A stretch of 64,000 nt of DNA from the NCBI RefSeq assembly GCF_003130795.1, contig NZ_CP029354.1, forward strand, positions 248,001-312,000, read 5' to 3'. Positions within the stretch are counted from its first letter, which is position 1. Every line of letters begins with the position of its first letter. This stretch comes from Azospirillum thermophilum. GTDB lineage: Bacteria > Pseudomonadota > Alphaproteobacteria > Azospirillales > Azospirillaceae. Below, in pieces: positions 18,972 through 27,668 of this stretch. The notes under the pieces were generated by a model. That model worked only from the letters and a program-made list of their open reading frames with translations, was not told the DNA's origin and searched no databases. The translations under genes were made by a program, and so were the position numbers.

Positions 18972-19754
18972 ATGGGAGCAGGGGCAATGAACGCGGTCGG
19001 CGGGCATGCAGCAGCCGTCGACGACCGCGAAGAGGCGGCTCTCCTCCGCGGGCGCCAGTCTCCGCTCGTCCAGCGGGTCTACCAGCAGCTGCTGGCCCAG
19101 ATCAGCGCCGGCGACTTCCAGCCCAACGAGCGGCTGCCGGGCGAGAACGACCTCGCCACCCGCTTCCAGGTCTCCCGCCCGGTGGTGCGCGAGGCGTTGA
19201 AGCGCCTGCGCGCCGAGGGGCTGATCTATTCCCGCCAGGGGGCCGGCAGCTTCGTCCGGCTGGCGGTGGAGGAAAGCCGTCCGGTGCTCGGCTATGCCCC
19301 GGTGGAGACGATCGCCGACATCCAGCGCTGCTACGAGTTCCGCCTGACCATCGAGCCGGATCAGGCCTATCACGCCGCCCTGCGCTGGAACGACGCGGCG
19401 CTGGACAACATCGCGGCGGCGCTGAGCCTGATGGGCGACGCCACCCGCGCCCACCGGCACCGCGAGGACGCCGACTTCGCCTTCCACATCGCCATCGCCG
19501 AGGCGACGAACAACCACTATTACCTGTCCTCGATGCAGGCGCTGAAGGATCACATCTCCGTCGGGATGAAGTTCCACGGCGTGTCGCTGATGGGGCCGAC
19601 CTCCGGCCTGTCGGGGGTGTTCGACGAGCACCGCGGCATCTTCGAAGCCATCCGCGACCGTGACGCCGAGTCGGCCAGCAGCCGGATGCGCCGGCACCTG
19701 GAAGGCTCGCGCGACCGCGTGTTCGAAGGGCGCGCCCTCGACCTGTCCCTGTAG
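18972..19754 (+). CDS. GntR family regulator, FadR/FCD subfamily
   Basis: 260 residues. Winged helix at about 35-100 (QISAGDFQPNERLPGENDLA, then SRPVVREALKRLRAEGLI) and an FCD effector domain at about 115-245, with metal/ligand residues in EDADFAFHIAIAEATNN and FDEHRGIFEAIRDRDA. FCD proteins usually sense organic acids, often sugar acids. It precedes a same-strand catabolic operon and is flanked by two copies of one operator-like word, so it is very likely the cluster's repressor. The start could also be ATG 18987; both have a purine-rich site upstream. Confidence 0.9.
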   Translation: MGAGAMNAVGGHAAAVDDREEAALLRGRQSPLVQRVYQQLLAQISAGDFQPNERLPGENDLATRFQVSRPVVREALKRLRAEGLIYSRQGAGSFVRLAVEESRPVLGYAPVETIADIQRCYEFRLTIEPDQAYHAALRWNDAALDNIAAALSLMGDATRAHRHREDADFAFHIAIAEATNNHYYLSSMQALKDHISVGMKFHGVSLMGPTSGLSGVFDEHRGIFEAIRDRDAESASSRMRRHLEGSRDRVFEGRALDLSL

Positions 19755-19846
19755 CCTCCCGGTCCACGGCTCCCTCGCGCCGCCCCCCGGCGGCCCGCGC
19801 CCGGCCATCCCGGCAACTGGCCTGGGTCCCGGGGTGCAGTCTCCCT

Positions 19847-19867
19847 GGCATGTAAACATGTAATGCC
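19847..19867. promoter_or_regulatory. Putative GntR operator upstream of the acid-sugar kinase operon
   Basis: A 21-base imperfect palindrome with GGCAT and ATGCC ends. It contains TGTAAACATGTAA (19851-19863), the exact reverse complement of the word at 18912-18924. It lies 168 bases before the kinase start. A TTGACA hexamer at 19918-19923 downstream could be a -35 element, but I see no well-spaced -10. Confidence 0.6.
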
Positions 19868-20034
19868 CGGATAATCCCAAAAGCGCGCGATTCCGCGCTG
19901 CACAAGATTACAACATATTGACATCTCCGCAGCGCTATGATGAGGTGGGCCATCTTCGGGGGCGGAGGCGATGCCCCGGCTTCGGTCCTTGCGGCCGAAG
20001 CGCCGGGACGCCGCCAAGAGATGGGGGAGCGCCC

Positions 20035-21297
20035 ATGGACAGCATGGTTCCGCAGGCCGGTCCGGCAGCAAGCGCCGGCTGCCGGTCCGAGATGCCGGAT
20101 CAGGGTCCGGCCCGGGGTCCCGCCCCTGATCCGGCCGGCGCGCCGGGCTCCCGCCGCCTGTGCCTGATCGCCGACGACCTGACCGGCGCGCTCGACACCG
20201 CGGCGCAGTTCGCCGCCGTCGGCAGCCCGATCCCCGTCCACTGGCGCGCCCCGTCGCAGCCGGTCCCGCCGGCCGGCATCGCGCTCGACAGCGGCACGCG
20301 CGAGCTGTCGCGGGAGGAGGCGCGCCGCCGGGTGGCGGGCCTTGCCGCGGCCTTTCCGCGCGAGTCCCGCACGCTCCATTACGCCAAGCTCGACAGCCTG
20401 CTGCGCGGCCATGCCGGGGCGGAGATCGCCGCCTGGACGGCGGCCCTGGCGCCCGTCCACTGCATCGTCGCGCCGGCCTTCCCCTATCAGGGCCGCATCA
20501 CGCGCGGCGGCCTGCAACTCGCCCTGAGGGAGGATGGCCGCGGCTGGACGGCGGCGGCCGGCGACCTGCGCGCCGACCTGGAGGCGGAGGGGCTGCGCGT
20601 CTGGCTTTGCACCCCCGGCGCCGCGGTGCCGGCGGGCGTCAGCCTGTGGGATGCCGAGACGGAGGCCGATCTCGACGCCATCGCCGCCGCCGGCCTCGCC
20701 TTGGGCGCTCCGGTGCTGTGGTGCGGCAGCAGCGGATTGGCCGGCGCCCTGGCCCGGCAGGCCGGCACCCCCCGCCGGGGCCGCTCGCCGGGCGATCCGG
20801 CGCCGGTCCTGCTGCCGCGCCCGATCCTCGGGCTGTTCGGAACCAACCATCCCGCGATGCGGGCCCAGCTCGACTCCTGCGCCTGGGATGTGCTGGCGCT
20901 GCCCGACGGCACGGCGGCCAGCGCGGCGGCCCTGGCGCGGCGGCTGGAGCGGCGCGGGCTGGCCCTCGCCACCCTCGCCCTGCCGGACGGGCTGTCCCAT
21001 GCCGAGGCCGCCCGGCGCATCGAGCGGGAGTTCGGCCGTCTGGTCCGGCAGCTCGATCCGCCCGGCACGCTGCTGGCGGCGGGCGGCGAGACCCTGCGCG
21101 GCCTCTGCCTGGCGCTGGAGGCCGACCGGCTGGATCTGGACGGCCACATCTGGCCGGGGGTGCCCTGCTCGATCTTGCGCGGCGGACGGTTCGACGGCGT
21201 CCGCGTCATTTCCAAATCGGGCGCGTTCGGCGACCCGGCGCTGCTGTGCCGGCTGCTCGCCCTGGGCGCGCCGCCTCATCAGGGAGACCAAGCATGA
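20035..21297 (+). CDS. Four-carbon acid sugar kinase family protein (DUF1537, OtnK/DtnK-like)
   Basis: 420 residues. The N-terminal substrate domain opens with LCLIADDLTGALDTAAQFA, whose DDLTG and ALD residues are the family hallmark. The C-terminal nucleotide domain has AAGGETLRGLCLALE and VISKSGAFGDPALL. Characterised members phosphorylate D-threonate, L-threonate, D-erythronate or 3-oxo-tetronates at O4. I chose ATG 20035 because GGGGGAG precedes it and the first 38 residues of the longer frame look non-conserved. It overlaps the following pdxA-type gene by ATGA, the classical kinase/dehydrogenase pair of four-carbon acid-sugar catabolism. Confidence 0.87.
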   Translation: MDSMVPQAGPAASAGCRSEMPDQGPARGPAPDPAGAPGSRRLCLIADDLTGALDTAAQFAAVGSPIPVHWRAPSQPVPPAGIALDSGTRELSREEARRRVAGLAAAFPRESRTLHYAKLDSLLRGHAGAEIAAWTAALAPVHCIVAPAFPYQGRITRGGLQLALREDGRGWTAAAGDLRADLEAEGLRVWLCTPGAAVPAGVSLWDAETEADLDAIAAAGLALGAPVLWCGSSGLAGALARQAGTPRRGRSPGDPAPVLLPRPILGLFGTNHPAMRAQLDSCAWDVLALPDGTAASAAALARRLERRGLALATLALPDGLSHAEAARRIEREFGRLVRQLDPPGTLLAAGGETLRGLCLALEADRLDLDGHIWPGVPCSILRGGRFDGVRVISKSGAFGDPALLCRLLALGAPPHQGDQA

Positions 21298-22328
21298 CAC
21301 CGCATCTGGCCATCACCATGGGCGACCCGGCCGGCGTCGGGCCGGAGATCATCGTGAAGGCCTGCGCGCGTCTGAAGGACCGGCTGGCCGACGGTTCGCT
21401 GCGCCTGCTGGTCATCGGCAGCAACCCTGCCCTCCATGCGGCGCGCGATGCGCTCGGCGCCGACCTCGACATCCCCGAGCTGGCCGACGTCGGAGGCGAA
21501 TGGCCGGCGCTCGCCTGCCTGCAGGCCGGGCCGGAGGGGGAACCGATCCACCCCGGCGTCCTGTCGGTCGACGGCGGCCGCTTCGCCTATCTGGCGGTGG
21601 AGCGCGCGGTCCGGCTGGCGGAGGCCGGCCGCATCCAGGGCATCGTCACCGCGCCCCTGAACAAGGAGGCGATGAACAAGGCCGGCTATCATTACGCCGG
21701 CCACACCGACCTGCTGGCCGCGCTGACCGGCGCCCGCGGCTCGGTGATGATGCTGGCGCACGGCAACATGCGGGTCAGCCACGTCACCACCCACATCGCG
21801 CTGGAGGACGTGCCGAAGAAGCTGACGCCGGAGCGGCTGCGCTACGTCATCGACCGCACCGACGAGACGCTGTCCGGGCTGGGCCTGCCGCGCCGCCGCA
21901 TCGCGGTGGCCGCCTTGAACCCCCATGCCGGCGAAGGCGGGCTGTTCGGCCGCCAGGACATCGAGGTGACCGGACCGGTGGTCGCGGCCTGCGTCGCCGA
22001 CGGGCTGGACGTGGTCGGGCCGGTGCCGGGCGACACCGTCTTCGTGAAGCTGCGCGCCGGCCAGTACGACGCGGTGGTCGCCATGTACCACGACCAGGGA
22101 CACATCCCGGTCAAGCTGCTGGGCTTCAACGTCAATCCCGAGACCGGCACCTGGGACGCGCTGAGCGGGGTCAACATCACGCTCGGCCTGCCGATCATCC
22201 GCACCTCGGTCGACCACGGCACCGCCTTCGACATCGCCGGCAAGGGCATCGCCAACGAACTGAGCCTGATCGAGGCCATCGATTACGCCGAAAAGCTTGC
22301 CGCCGCCCGCGTCCGCGCGGCGGCCTGA
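21294..22328 (+). CDS. pdxA2: 4-phospho-D-threonate/erythronate dehydrogenase family (PdxA2-like)
   Basis: 344 residues, PdxA fold. Start MGDPAGVGPEIIVKA; metal-binding His in GHTDLLAAL, TTHIALEDV and MYHDQGHIPVKLL. Members of the PdxA2 group oxidise and decarboxylate 4-phosphothreonate or 4-phosphoerythronate to dihydroxyacetone phosphate rather than acting in vitamin B6 synthesis. The close coupling to a DUF1537 kinase argues for that catabolic role here. A true biosynthetic PdxA would more often sit with surA, ksgA or lptD. Substrate stereochemistry is not decidable from sequence. Confidence 0.87.
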   Translation: MTPHLAITMGDPAGVGPEIIVKACARLKDRLADGSLRLLVIGSNPALHAARDALGADLDIPELADVGGEWPALACLQAGPEGEPIHPGVLSVDGGRFAYLAVERAVRLAEAGRIQGIVTAPLNKEAMNKAGYHYAGHTDLLAALTGARGSVMMLAHGNMRVSHVTTHIALEDVPKKLTPERLRYVIDRTDETLSGLGLPRRRIAVAALNPHAGEGGLFGRQDIEVTGPVVAACVADGLDVVGPVPGDTVFVKLRAGQYDAVVAMYHDQGHIPVKLLGFNVNPETGTWDALSGVNITLGLPIIRTSVDHGTAFDIAGKGIANELSLIEAIDYAEKLAAARVRAAA

Positions 22329-22337
22329 GGAGCCGAC

Positions 22338-23474
22338 ATGACACCGATCGACCTGACGACCCCCATCGAGCTGCTGCGCCCGCCCCGCGTCGTCTTCGGC
22401 GCCGGGGCGGCGCCGGAGACCGGCCGCTGGCTGCGCGGGCGCGGCCTGACCCGCGTCCTGGTGGTCGCCGACGCCTTCAACGCCGCGCGGGTGGACCTCC
22501 TCGGCCTGGAGGGCGCCGTCACCGTCTTCGCCGACATCAAGCCGGAACCCGACGTCCCCAACCTGGAGGCGCTGCTCGCCGTCGCCGGACGGGTGGAGCC
22601 GCAGGCGGTGATCGGCTTCGGCGGCGGCAGCGCCATGGATCTCGCCAAGCTGGCCGCCGTCCTGCCCGGCAGCGGCCAGACCATCCATGAGGTGGTGGGG
22701 CCGGAGAAGGTCGCGGACAAGCGCGCCGTCCTGGTCCAGGTGCCGACCACCGCCGGCACCGGCAGCGAGGTCGGCACCCGGGCGCTGGTCACCGATCCGG
22801 CGACCATGAGCAAGCTGGCGGTGCAGAGCGTCCACATGCTGGCCGACCTCGCGGTGGTCGATCCCGACCTGACGCTGAGCGTGCCGCCCGCCGTCACCGC
22901 CGCCACCGGCGTCGATGCGCTGGCCCATTGCGTGGAGGCCTACACCAACCGCAAGGCCCACCCGCTGATCGATCTCTATGCGCTGGAAGGCATCCGGCTG
23001 GTCGGCCGCTTCCTGCCGCGCGCCATCGCCGACGGCAACGACCGCGAGGCGCGGGCCGGCCTGTCGCTGGCCTCCTTCTACGGCGGCATCTGCCTGGGGC
23101 CGGTCAACACGGCGGCCGGCCATGCCGTCGCCTATCCGCTGGGCACCCGCCACCACATCCCCCACGGGGCCGCCAACGCGCTGATCTTCCCGCATGTCCT
23201 GGCCTTCAACGCGCCGGCCGCGCCGGTGAAGACCGCCGCCGTGCTGGAGGCGCTCGGGCTGCCGCCGGCCACCGAGCCGGCCGCCGTGCTCGACGCCGCC
23301 CGCGGCTGGTGCCTGCGGCTCGGCTGCAGGATGCGGCTGTCGGAGTTCGGCGTTCCCGAGACCGACCTGCCGCGCATGGCCGAGGAGGCGCACGCCATCC
23401 GCCGGCTGCTCGACAACAACCCGCGCGACCTCAGCCGCGAGGACATCCTGGGCATGTACCGCGCCGCCGCCTGA
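22338..23474 (+). CDS. Iron-containing alcohol dehydrogenase family protein
   Basis: 378 residues, group III alcohol dehydrogenase fold. NAD-binding GFGGGSAMDLAKLAA, the VPTTAGTGSEV motif, and metal ligands in DALAHCVEAYTNR and the AAGHAVAYPLGTRHHIPHG segment. It starts nine bases after pdxA2, with a GAGGAG ribosome site. It would reduce an aldehyde or oxidise an alcohol formed in the pathway, for example glycolaldehyde, lactaldehyde or a hydroxy-acid semialdehyde. The exact substrate cannot be told; maleylacetate-reductase-like activity is another possibility in this superfamily. Confidence 0.85.
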   Translation: MTPIDLTTPIELLRPPRVVFGAGAAPETGRWLRGRGLTRVLVVADAFNAARVDLLGLEGAVTVFADIKPEPDVPNLEALLAVAGRVEPQAVIGFGGGSAMDLAKLAAVLPGSGQTIHEVVGPEKVADKRAVLVQVPTTAGTGSEVGTRALVTDPATMSKLAVQSVHMLADLAVVDPDLTLSVPPAVTAATGVDALAHCVEAYTNRKAHPLIDLYALEGIRLVGRFLPRAIADGNDREARAGLSLASFYGGICLGPVNTAAGHAVAYPLGTRHHIPHGAANALIFPHVLAFNAPAAPVKTAAVLEALGLPPATEPAAVLDAARGWCLRLGCRMRLSEFGVPETDLPRMAEEAHAIRRLLDNNPRDLSREDILGMYRAAA

Positions 23475-23525
23475 CGGCGCGGCTCCATCCCCCTCTTCAC
23501 GATCCGTGCAAAGGCACAAAGGCTC

Positions 23526-24416
23526 ATGACCAAGATCAGCGGTCCCTTCGTCGCAATCGTCACGCCCTTCGACGGCGACGAGCAGCTCGATATCGCAGCG
23601 CTGCGACGGCAGGTGAAGCGGCAGGCGGGCGCCGGCAACGGCGTGTTCTGCGCGGGCACCAACGGCGAGTTCTACGCCCTGTCCTTCGAGGAGAAGCTGG
23701 CGGTCGCCGAGGCCTGCGTCGAGGCGGCGGACGGCCGCGTGCCGGTCCTTGCCCATATCGGCGAGATCTCCACCCGCCAGACCATCCTGCTGGGCAAGGC
23801 GATCCAGGGGCTGGGGGTCAAGGCGGTGTCCGCCATCACCCCCTCCTTCATCGCCTGCTCGCAGGCGGAGCTGACCGCCCATTACCGGCGCGTCGCCGAT
23901 GCGCTGACCGTGCCGCTCTACCTCTACAACATCCCGGCGCGCACCGGGAACACGCTGGAGCCGCAGACCGCGCGCATCCTGGCCGACCATCCGAACATCA
24001 TCGGCATCAAGGACAGCGCCGGCTCGCAGGAGAGCCTGGACGCCTTCCTGGCCATCGCGCGCGAGCGTGACGATTTCGACGTGCTGGTCGGGCCGGATTC
24101 GCTGGTGCTGCACGGGCTGCGCAACGGTGCCGCCGGCTGCATCTCCGGCCTCGGCAACATCGCCCCGGTCACGCTCAACGGCATCCATGCCGCCTTCGTG
24201 GCCGGCGACGCCGCCGCGGCCGACGCGCACCAGACCCGGTTCGGCGCGCTGCGCAAGGAGCTGTACGCGCTGGGCTTCCCGCCGGCGATGGTCAAGCGCG
24301 CCCTGTACCGCGCCATCCCGGAGGTCGGGGCGAGCCGGCTGCCGGTCTGCATCTCCGCGGAACTCGACGCGCGCATCGCGGCGATCGCTGCGGACTATGT
24401 CGAGCTCCGGGCCTGA
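23526..24416 (+). CDS. Dihydrodipicolinate synthase/N-acetylneuraminate lyase family aldolase
   Basis: 296 residues, DapA-type TIM barrel. GTNGEFYALSFEEK replaces the usual GTTGE motif, the catalytic Tyr134 is in YLYNIPARTG, and the Schiff-base Lys162 in IGIKDSAG. Lys and Tyr lie within one residue of E. coli DapA numbering, so catalysis through a pyruvate-type imine is expected. Its place in a sugar-acid cluster suggests a catabolic 2-keto-acid aldolase or dehydratase rather than lysine synthesis. The 51-base gap from the alcohol dehydrogenase is compatible with one operon. Confidence 0.87.
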   Translation: MTKISGPFVAIVTPFDGDEQLDIAALRRQVKRQAGAGNGVFCAGTNGEFYALSFEEKLAVAEACVEAADGRVPVLAHIGEISTRQTILLGKAIQGLGVKAVSAITPSFIACSQAELTAHYRRVADALTVPLYLYNIPARTGNTLEPQTARILADHPNIIGIKDSAGSQESLDAFLAIARERDDFDVLVGPDSLVLHGLRNGAAGCISGLGNIAPVTLNGIHAAFVAGDAAAADAHQTRFGALRKELYALGFPPAMVKRALYRAIPEVGASRLPVCISAELDARIAAIAADYVELRA

Positions 24417-24493
24417 CGGGGCATCGAAGACATCGCCACAGGTCAATCAAGACACAAAGGGGGGTCACGCCCCCGTTCCAGCGAGGAAAGACC

Positions 24494-25498
24494 ATGAAGA
24501 AAGCCACTCTCATCGCCGCGGTCCTGGCCGGAGGGGTCGCCATGACCGCGGCGGGCGTCACGCTCGCGGCCGACACGGTGAAGATCGCCGCGCAGGAGCC
24601 GGGCGGAAGCTTCTATTCCTATGGCGCCACCTTCGCCAAGCTGATCGACGACAACAAGGCGGCGGGACTCTCGGCCGAGATCGTTCCGCGCGGCGGCGCC
24701 TTCGCCAACCCGAGCTCGGTCGACCGCAATCTGGCGCAGTTCGGCTTCACCACCTCCAACGCCGCCGCCTGGGCGGTGAGCGGGCTGGAGGAGGTGTACA
24801 AGGGCCAGAAGGCGCAGAACCTCCGCACCGTGACCGGCGCCATGCAGGCCGCCTACACCATGGTGCTCGCCCGCAAGGCCTATGTGGACTCGACGGGCCT
24901 GACCTCGCTCGAAGCGATGCTGAAGTCGCCGAAGCCGCCGCGCATCGGCCTCAAGCCGACCGGCAGCCAGGTGCCGATCATCGCCGACCTGATGTTCCAG
25001 TCGGCGGCCGGCGTCACCCTCGCCGAGCTGCGGTCGAAGGGGATCGTGACGCAGGCGGCGCCGGGGCAGTTGACGGGCATGCTGTCCGACAGCCGTCTCG
25101 ACGTCTACATCGAGAATGCGCCCGCCGGAACGGCGACCGTGACCGAGATGACGCTGACCAACGAGATGGTCTTCATCCCGATCTCGGACAAAATCCTGTC
25201 CGATCTCGCCAAGGCCGGCCTGCCCACCGGGCCGATGCCGAAGGGCACCTTCCGCGGCCAGGACAGCGACTATCCGAACCCGATCAGCGCCACCATCCTG
25301 ATCACCAACAAGGACGTTCCGGAAAAGACGGTCTACAACGTCCTCAAGACGCTGGTCGACAACAAGGCGACCATCGGCGAGCAGCACGCCGCCTTGAAGG
25401 CCTGGGACCCGGCCGCCGGCTGCCAGCCGGAGAACGCGGTGCTGCCGCTGCATCCCGGCGCCGAGAAGCTGTGCAAGGAGCTCGGCTACCTCAAATAG
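24494..25498 (+). CDS. TAXI-family TRAP transporter solute-binding protein
   Basis: 334 residues. Signal peptide of about 26 residues ending near VTLAAD. The mature start VKIAAQEPGGSFYSYGATFAKL is the TAXI-family opening, followed by the RGGAFANPSSVDRNLAQFGFTTSNAAAWA and GLKPTGSQVP segments. It should bind an organic acid or related solute in the periplasm and deliver it to the fused permease encoded next. It lies in the middle of the catabolic cluster, so its ligand is probably the pathway substrate. Confidence 0.9.
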   Translation: MKKATLIAAVLAGGVAMTAAGVTLAADTVKIAAQEPGGSFYSYGATFAKLIDDNKAAGLSAEIVPRGGAFANPSSVDRNLAQFGFTTSNAAAWAVSGLEEVYKGQKAQNLRTVTGAMQAAYTMVLARKAYVDSTGLTSLEAMLKSPKPPRIGLKPTGSQVPIIADLMFQSAAGVTLAELRSKGIVTQAAPGQLTGMLSDSRLDVYIENAPAGTATVTEMTLTNEMVFIPISDKILSDLAKAGLPTGPMPKGTFRGQDSDYPNPISATILITNKDVPEKTVYNVLKTLVDNKATIGEQHAALKAWDPAAGCQPENAVLPLHPGAEKLCKELGYLK

Positions 25499-25598
25499 GG
25501 GCCCATCCCCGGGGGCGCCGGACCGCGAATAGCCGGCTCCCCGCCCCGTCGAGGACGGAGCCGTCGCGATCAAGCCTTCTCGCACCGTGAGCCCCACG

Positions 25599-27551
25599 AT
25601 GACCACATACGACAAATTCCACCGCCTGATCCTGGCCGTGCTGTCCTTGGTCTATTTCGCCTTCCTGGTGAAACAGTTCTACTGGCCGGATCCGCCGATG
25701 CTTGCCGCCCCCGTCCATGTCTTCCTGGCGATGGCGGTCACCACGCTGCTGGTTCCCTTCAAGGCTGCCTCGCCGGTGCTGCGTCTTCTCGGCCGCGCGG
25801 TCGAGCTGGTGATGATCGTCTCCTGTCTGGCGATCGCCGTGCACTATGTGCTCGACCTCGACCGGATGCAGACGCGGCTGCCCTACATCGACGAGGTCTT
25901 CACGGTCGACAAGGTCGTGTTCGTCGTCGGCACGCTGGCGCTGCTCGAGGGCGTGCGCCGCTGCGTCGGCTGGAGCCTGCTCGGCATGATCCTGGCGTTC
26001 CTCGCCTACGGCGCCTTCGGGAACCTGGTGCCGGCACCGCTCGGCTTCTCCGGGTTCGACCTCGGCCAGCTCGCCGACATGATGTCGATGAACACCGACG
26101 GCCTGTTCGGCGTCACCGCGACGACGTCGATCAACTTCGTGTTCTACTTCATCATGTTCGGCGCGATCTTCGCCTCGACGGGCGGAGGCCAGCTCTTCAT
26201 CGACATCGCGATGATGGCGGCCGGCCGCATGGTGGGCGGTGCGGCGAAGGCGGCCCTGATCGGCTCGGCGCTGTTCGGCACGATCTCGGGCTCGGCCGTG
26301 TCCAACGTCGCCGCGGTCGGCGTGCTGACCATCCCGCTGATGCGCCGCGCCGGCTACACTGCCGAGCAGGCCGCCGCCACCGAGGCGATCGGCTCGACCG
26401 GCGGTCAGCTCATGCCGCCGGTGATGGGCATCGCCGCCTTCGTCATGGCCGACATCCTCGGCGTGCCCTACACCCGGATCGCGCTTGCCGGCATCATCCC
26501 GGCGCTCGCCTTCTACGGCGCCCTCTTCCTCATCGTCGACCTGCGCGCCCGCAAGTCCGGCGTCGGCACCATCGACTTCGACGCTTCGATGATCGCGCCG
26601 CTGATGCCGCGCCTGCATCTGCTGATCGGCCCGCTGCTGATGCTCGGCATGCTGTTCACCGGCTTCTCGGCACCGTTCTCCGCCTTCTACGCCTCGATCG
26701 TGGCCCTGCTCGTGCCGCTCCTGCGCAAGGAGACCCGCTACGACCTGCGCCGGCTCTACGAGATCGCGCTCGACGTGCCCAAGCAGATGGCGATGCTGTC
26801 CATCCCGCTGTGCACCATCGGCATCATCATGGCGATCGCCACCCAGTCCAACCTGGCCCTGAAGTTCGTCACCGGGCTGACGGTGCTCGGCGGCGGCAGC
26901 CTCTATCTCTCGCTGATCCTCATCGTCATCGGCTGCCTGATCATGGGCATGGGCCTGCCGACCGTGGCCGCCTACATCATCGGATCGGTGATGTTCGTGC
27001 CGGCGCTGGTCGACATGGGCGTCGACCGCCTCGCCGCGAACTTCTTCGTCATGTTCTTCTGCGTGCTGTCGATGGTGACGCCGCCGGTGGCGCTCGCCTC
27101 CTTCGCGGCGGCCGGGATGGCGAAGGCCAACACGATGAAGACCGGCATGCTGGCGAGCGGGCTCGGTGCGGTCAGCTTCCTCATCCCCTTCGGCTTCGTC
27201 AGCGACCCGATCATCCTGTGGAGCGGTCCGATCGGCCCGATCCTGATCGCCGCCTTCGGCATGATGTGCGCCATCGTCGCCTGGGCGATGTTCATCCAGG
27301 GCTGGATGAAGCAGAACCTCTCCTGGCCGGAACGGCTGGTCTGCCTGGCGATCTGCGTCGGCATCGTGCTGCTCAAGAGCCTCGATCCGCTGTGGTTCGC
27401 GCTGCTCGGTGCCTTCTTCCTGATGATCGGCTGGTGCTTCCTCCTGCGTCCGAAGTTCTTCGACGATGCGCCGAGGATCGTGGCCCCGCCGCCGGCGATG
27501 ACGGCGGACGAGCTGATGGCCCAGGCCCCTTCCGCCGCGCATGCGGAATGA
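25599..27551 (+). CDS. TRAP transporter fused permease (DctQM type, 4TM/12TM)
   Basis: 650 residues. The small DctQ-like part lies at the N-terminus (helices within residues 1-150) and is joined to a large DctM-like part with FYFIMFGAIFASTGGG, GSALFGTISGSAVSNVAAVG, EAIGSTGGQLMPPVMGIAAFVMA (key GSTGGQLMPPVMG) and GMGLPTVAAYIIG. Such fusions pair with TAXI binding proteins. I prefer ATG 25599 to GTG 25587. Together with the preceding gene it forms a complete sodium- or proton-driven uptake system. Confidence 0.92.
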   Translation: MTTYDKFHRLILAVLSLVYFAFLVKQFYWPDPPMLAAPVHVFLAMAVTTLLVPFKAASPVLRLLGRAVELVMIVSCLAIAVHYVLDLDRMQTRLPYIDEVFTVDKVVFVVGTLALLEGVRRCVGWSLLGMILAFLAYGAFGNLVPAPLGFSGFDLGQLADMMSMNTDGLFGVTATTSINFVFYFIMFGAIFASTGGGQLFIDIAMMAAGRMVGGAAKAALIGSALFGTISGSAVSNVAAVGVLTIPLMRRAGYTAEQAAATEAIGSTGGQLMPPVMGIAAFVMADILGVPYTRIALAGIIPALAFYGALFLIVDLRARKSGVGTIDFDASMIAPLMPRLHLLIGPLLMLGMLFTGFSAPFSAFYASIVALLVPLLRKETRYDLRRLYEIALDVPKQMAMLSIPLCTIGIIMAIATQSNLALKFVTGLTVLGGGSLYLSLILIVIGCLIMGMGLPTVAAYIIGSVMFVPALVDMGVDRLAANFFVMFFCVLSMVTPPVALASFAAAGMAKANTMKTGMLASGLGAVSFLIPFGFVSDPIILWSGPIGPILIAAFGMMCAIVAWAMFIQGWMKQNLSWPERLVCLAICVGIVLLKSLDPLWFALLGAFFLMIGWCFLLRPKFFDDAPRIVAPPPAMTADELMAQAPSAAHAE

Positions 27552-27560
27552 CCTGCCGCG

Positions 27561-27585
27561 CGGGCGCCGCCAGCCGCGGCGCCCG
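27561..27585 (+). other. Perfect stem-loop between TRAP permease and sialidase-like gene
   Basis: Ten-base arms CGGGCGCCGC (27561-27570) and GCGGCGCCCG (27576-27585) around a CAGCC loop, ten bases after the permease stop. No T tract follows, so it is more likely an RNA-processing or stability element than a terminator. Confidence 0.5.
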
Positions 27586-27668
27586 CCGGCCCGGTCCCAA
27601 TCCAACGCCCGACCCAACGCCCGAAAAACGGCCCGACATACCGGCCTGACAGAACGGTGGAACCAACG

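Noticed and set aside
20035..22328. Vitamin B6 biosynthesis role for the PdxA-type gene
   Set aside because: It overlaps a DUF1537 kinase and sits in a catabolic cluster; the usual pdxA neighbours are missing. A catabolic PdxA2 role is preferred.
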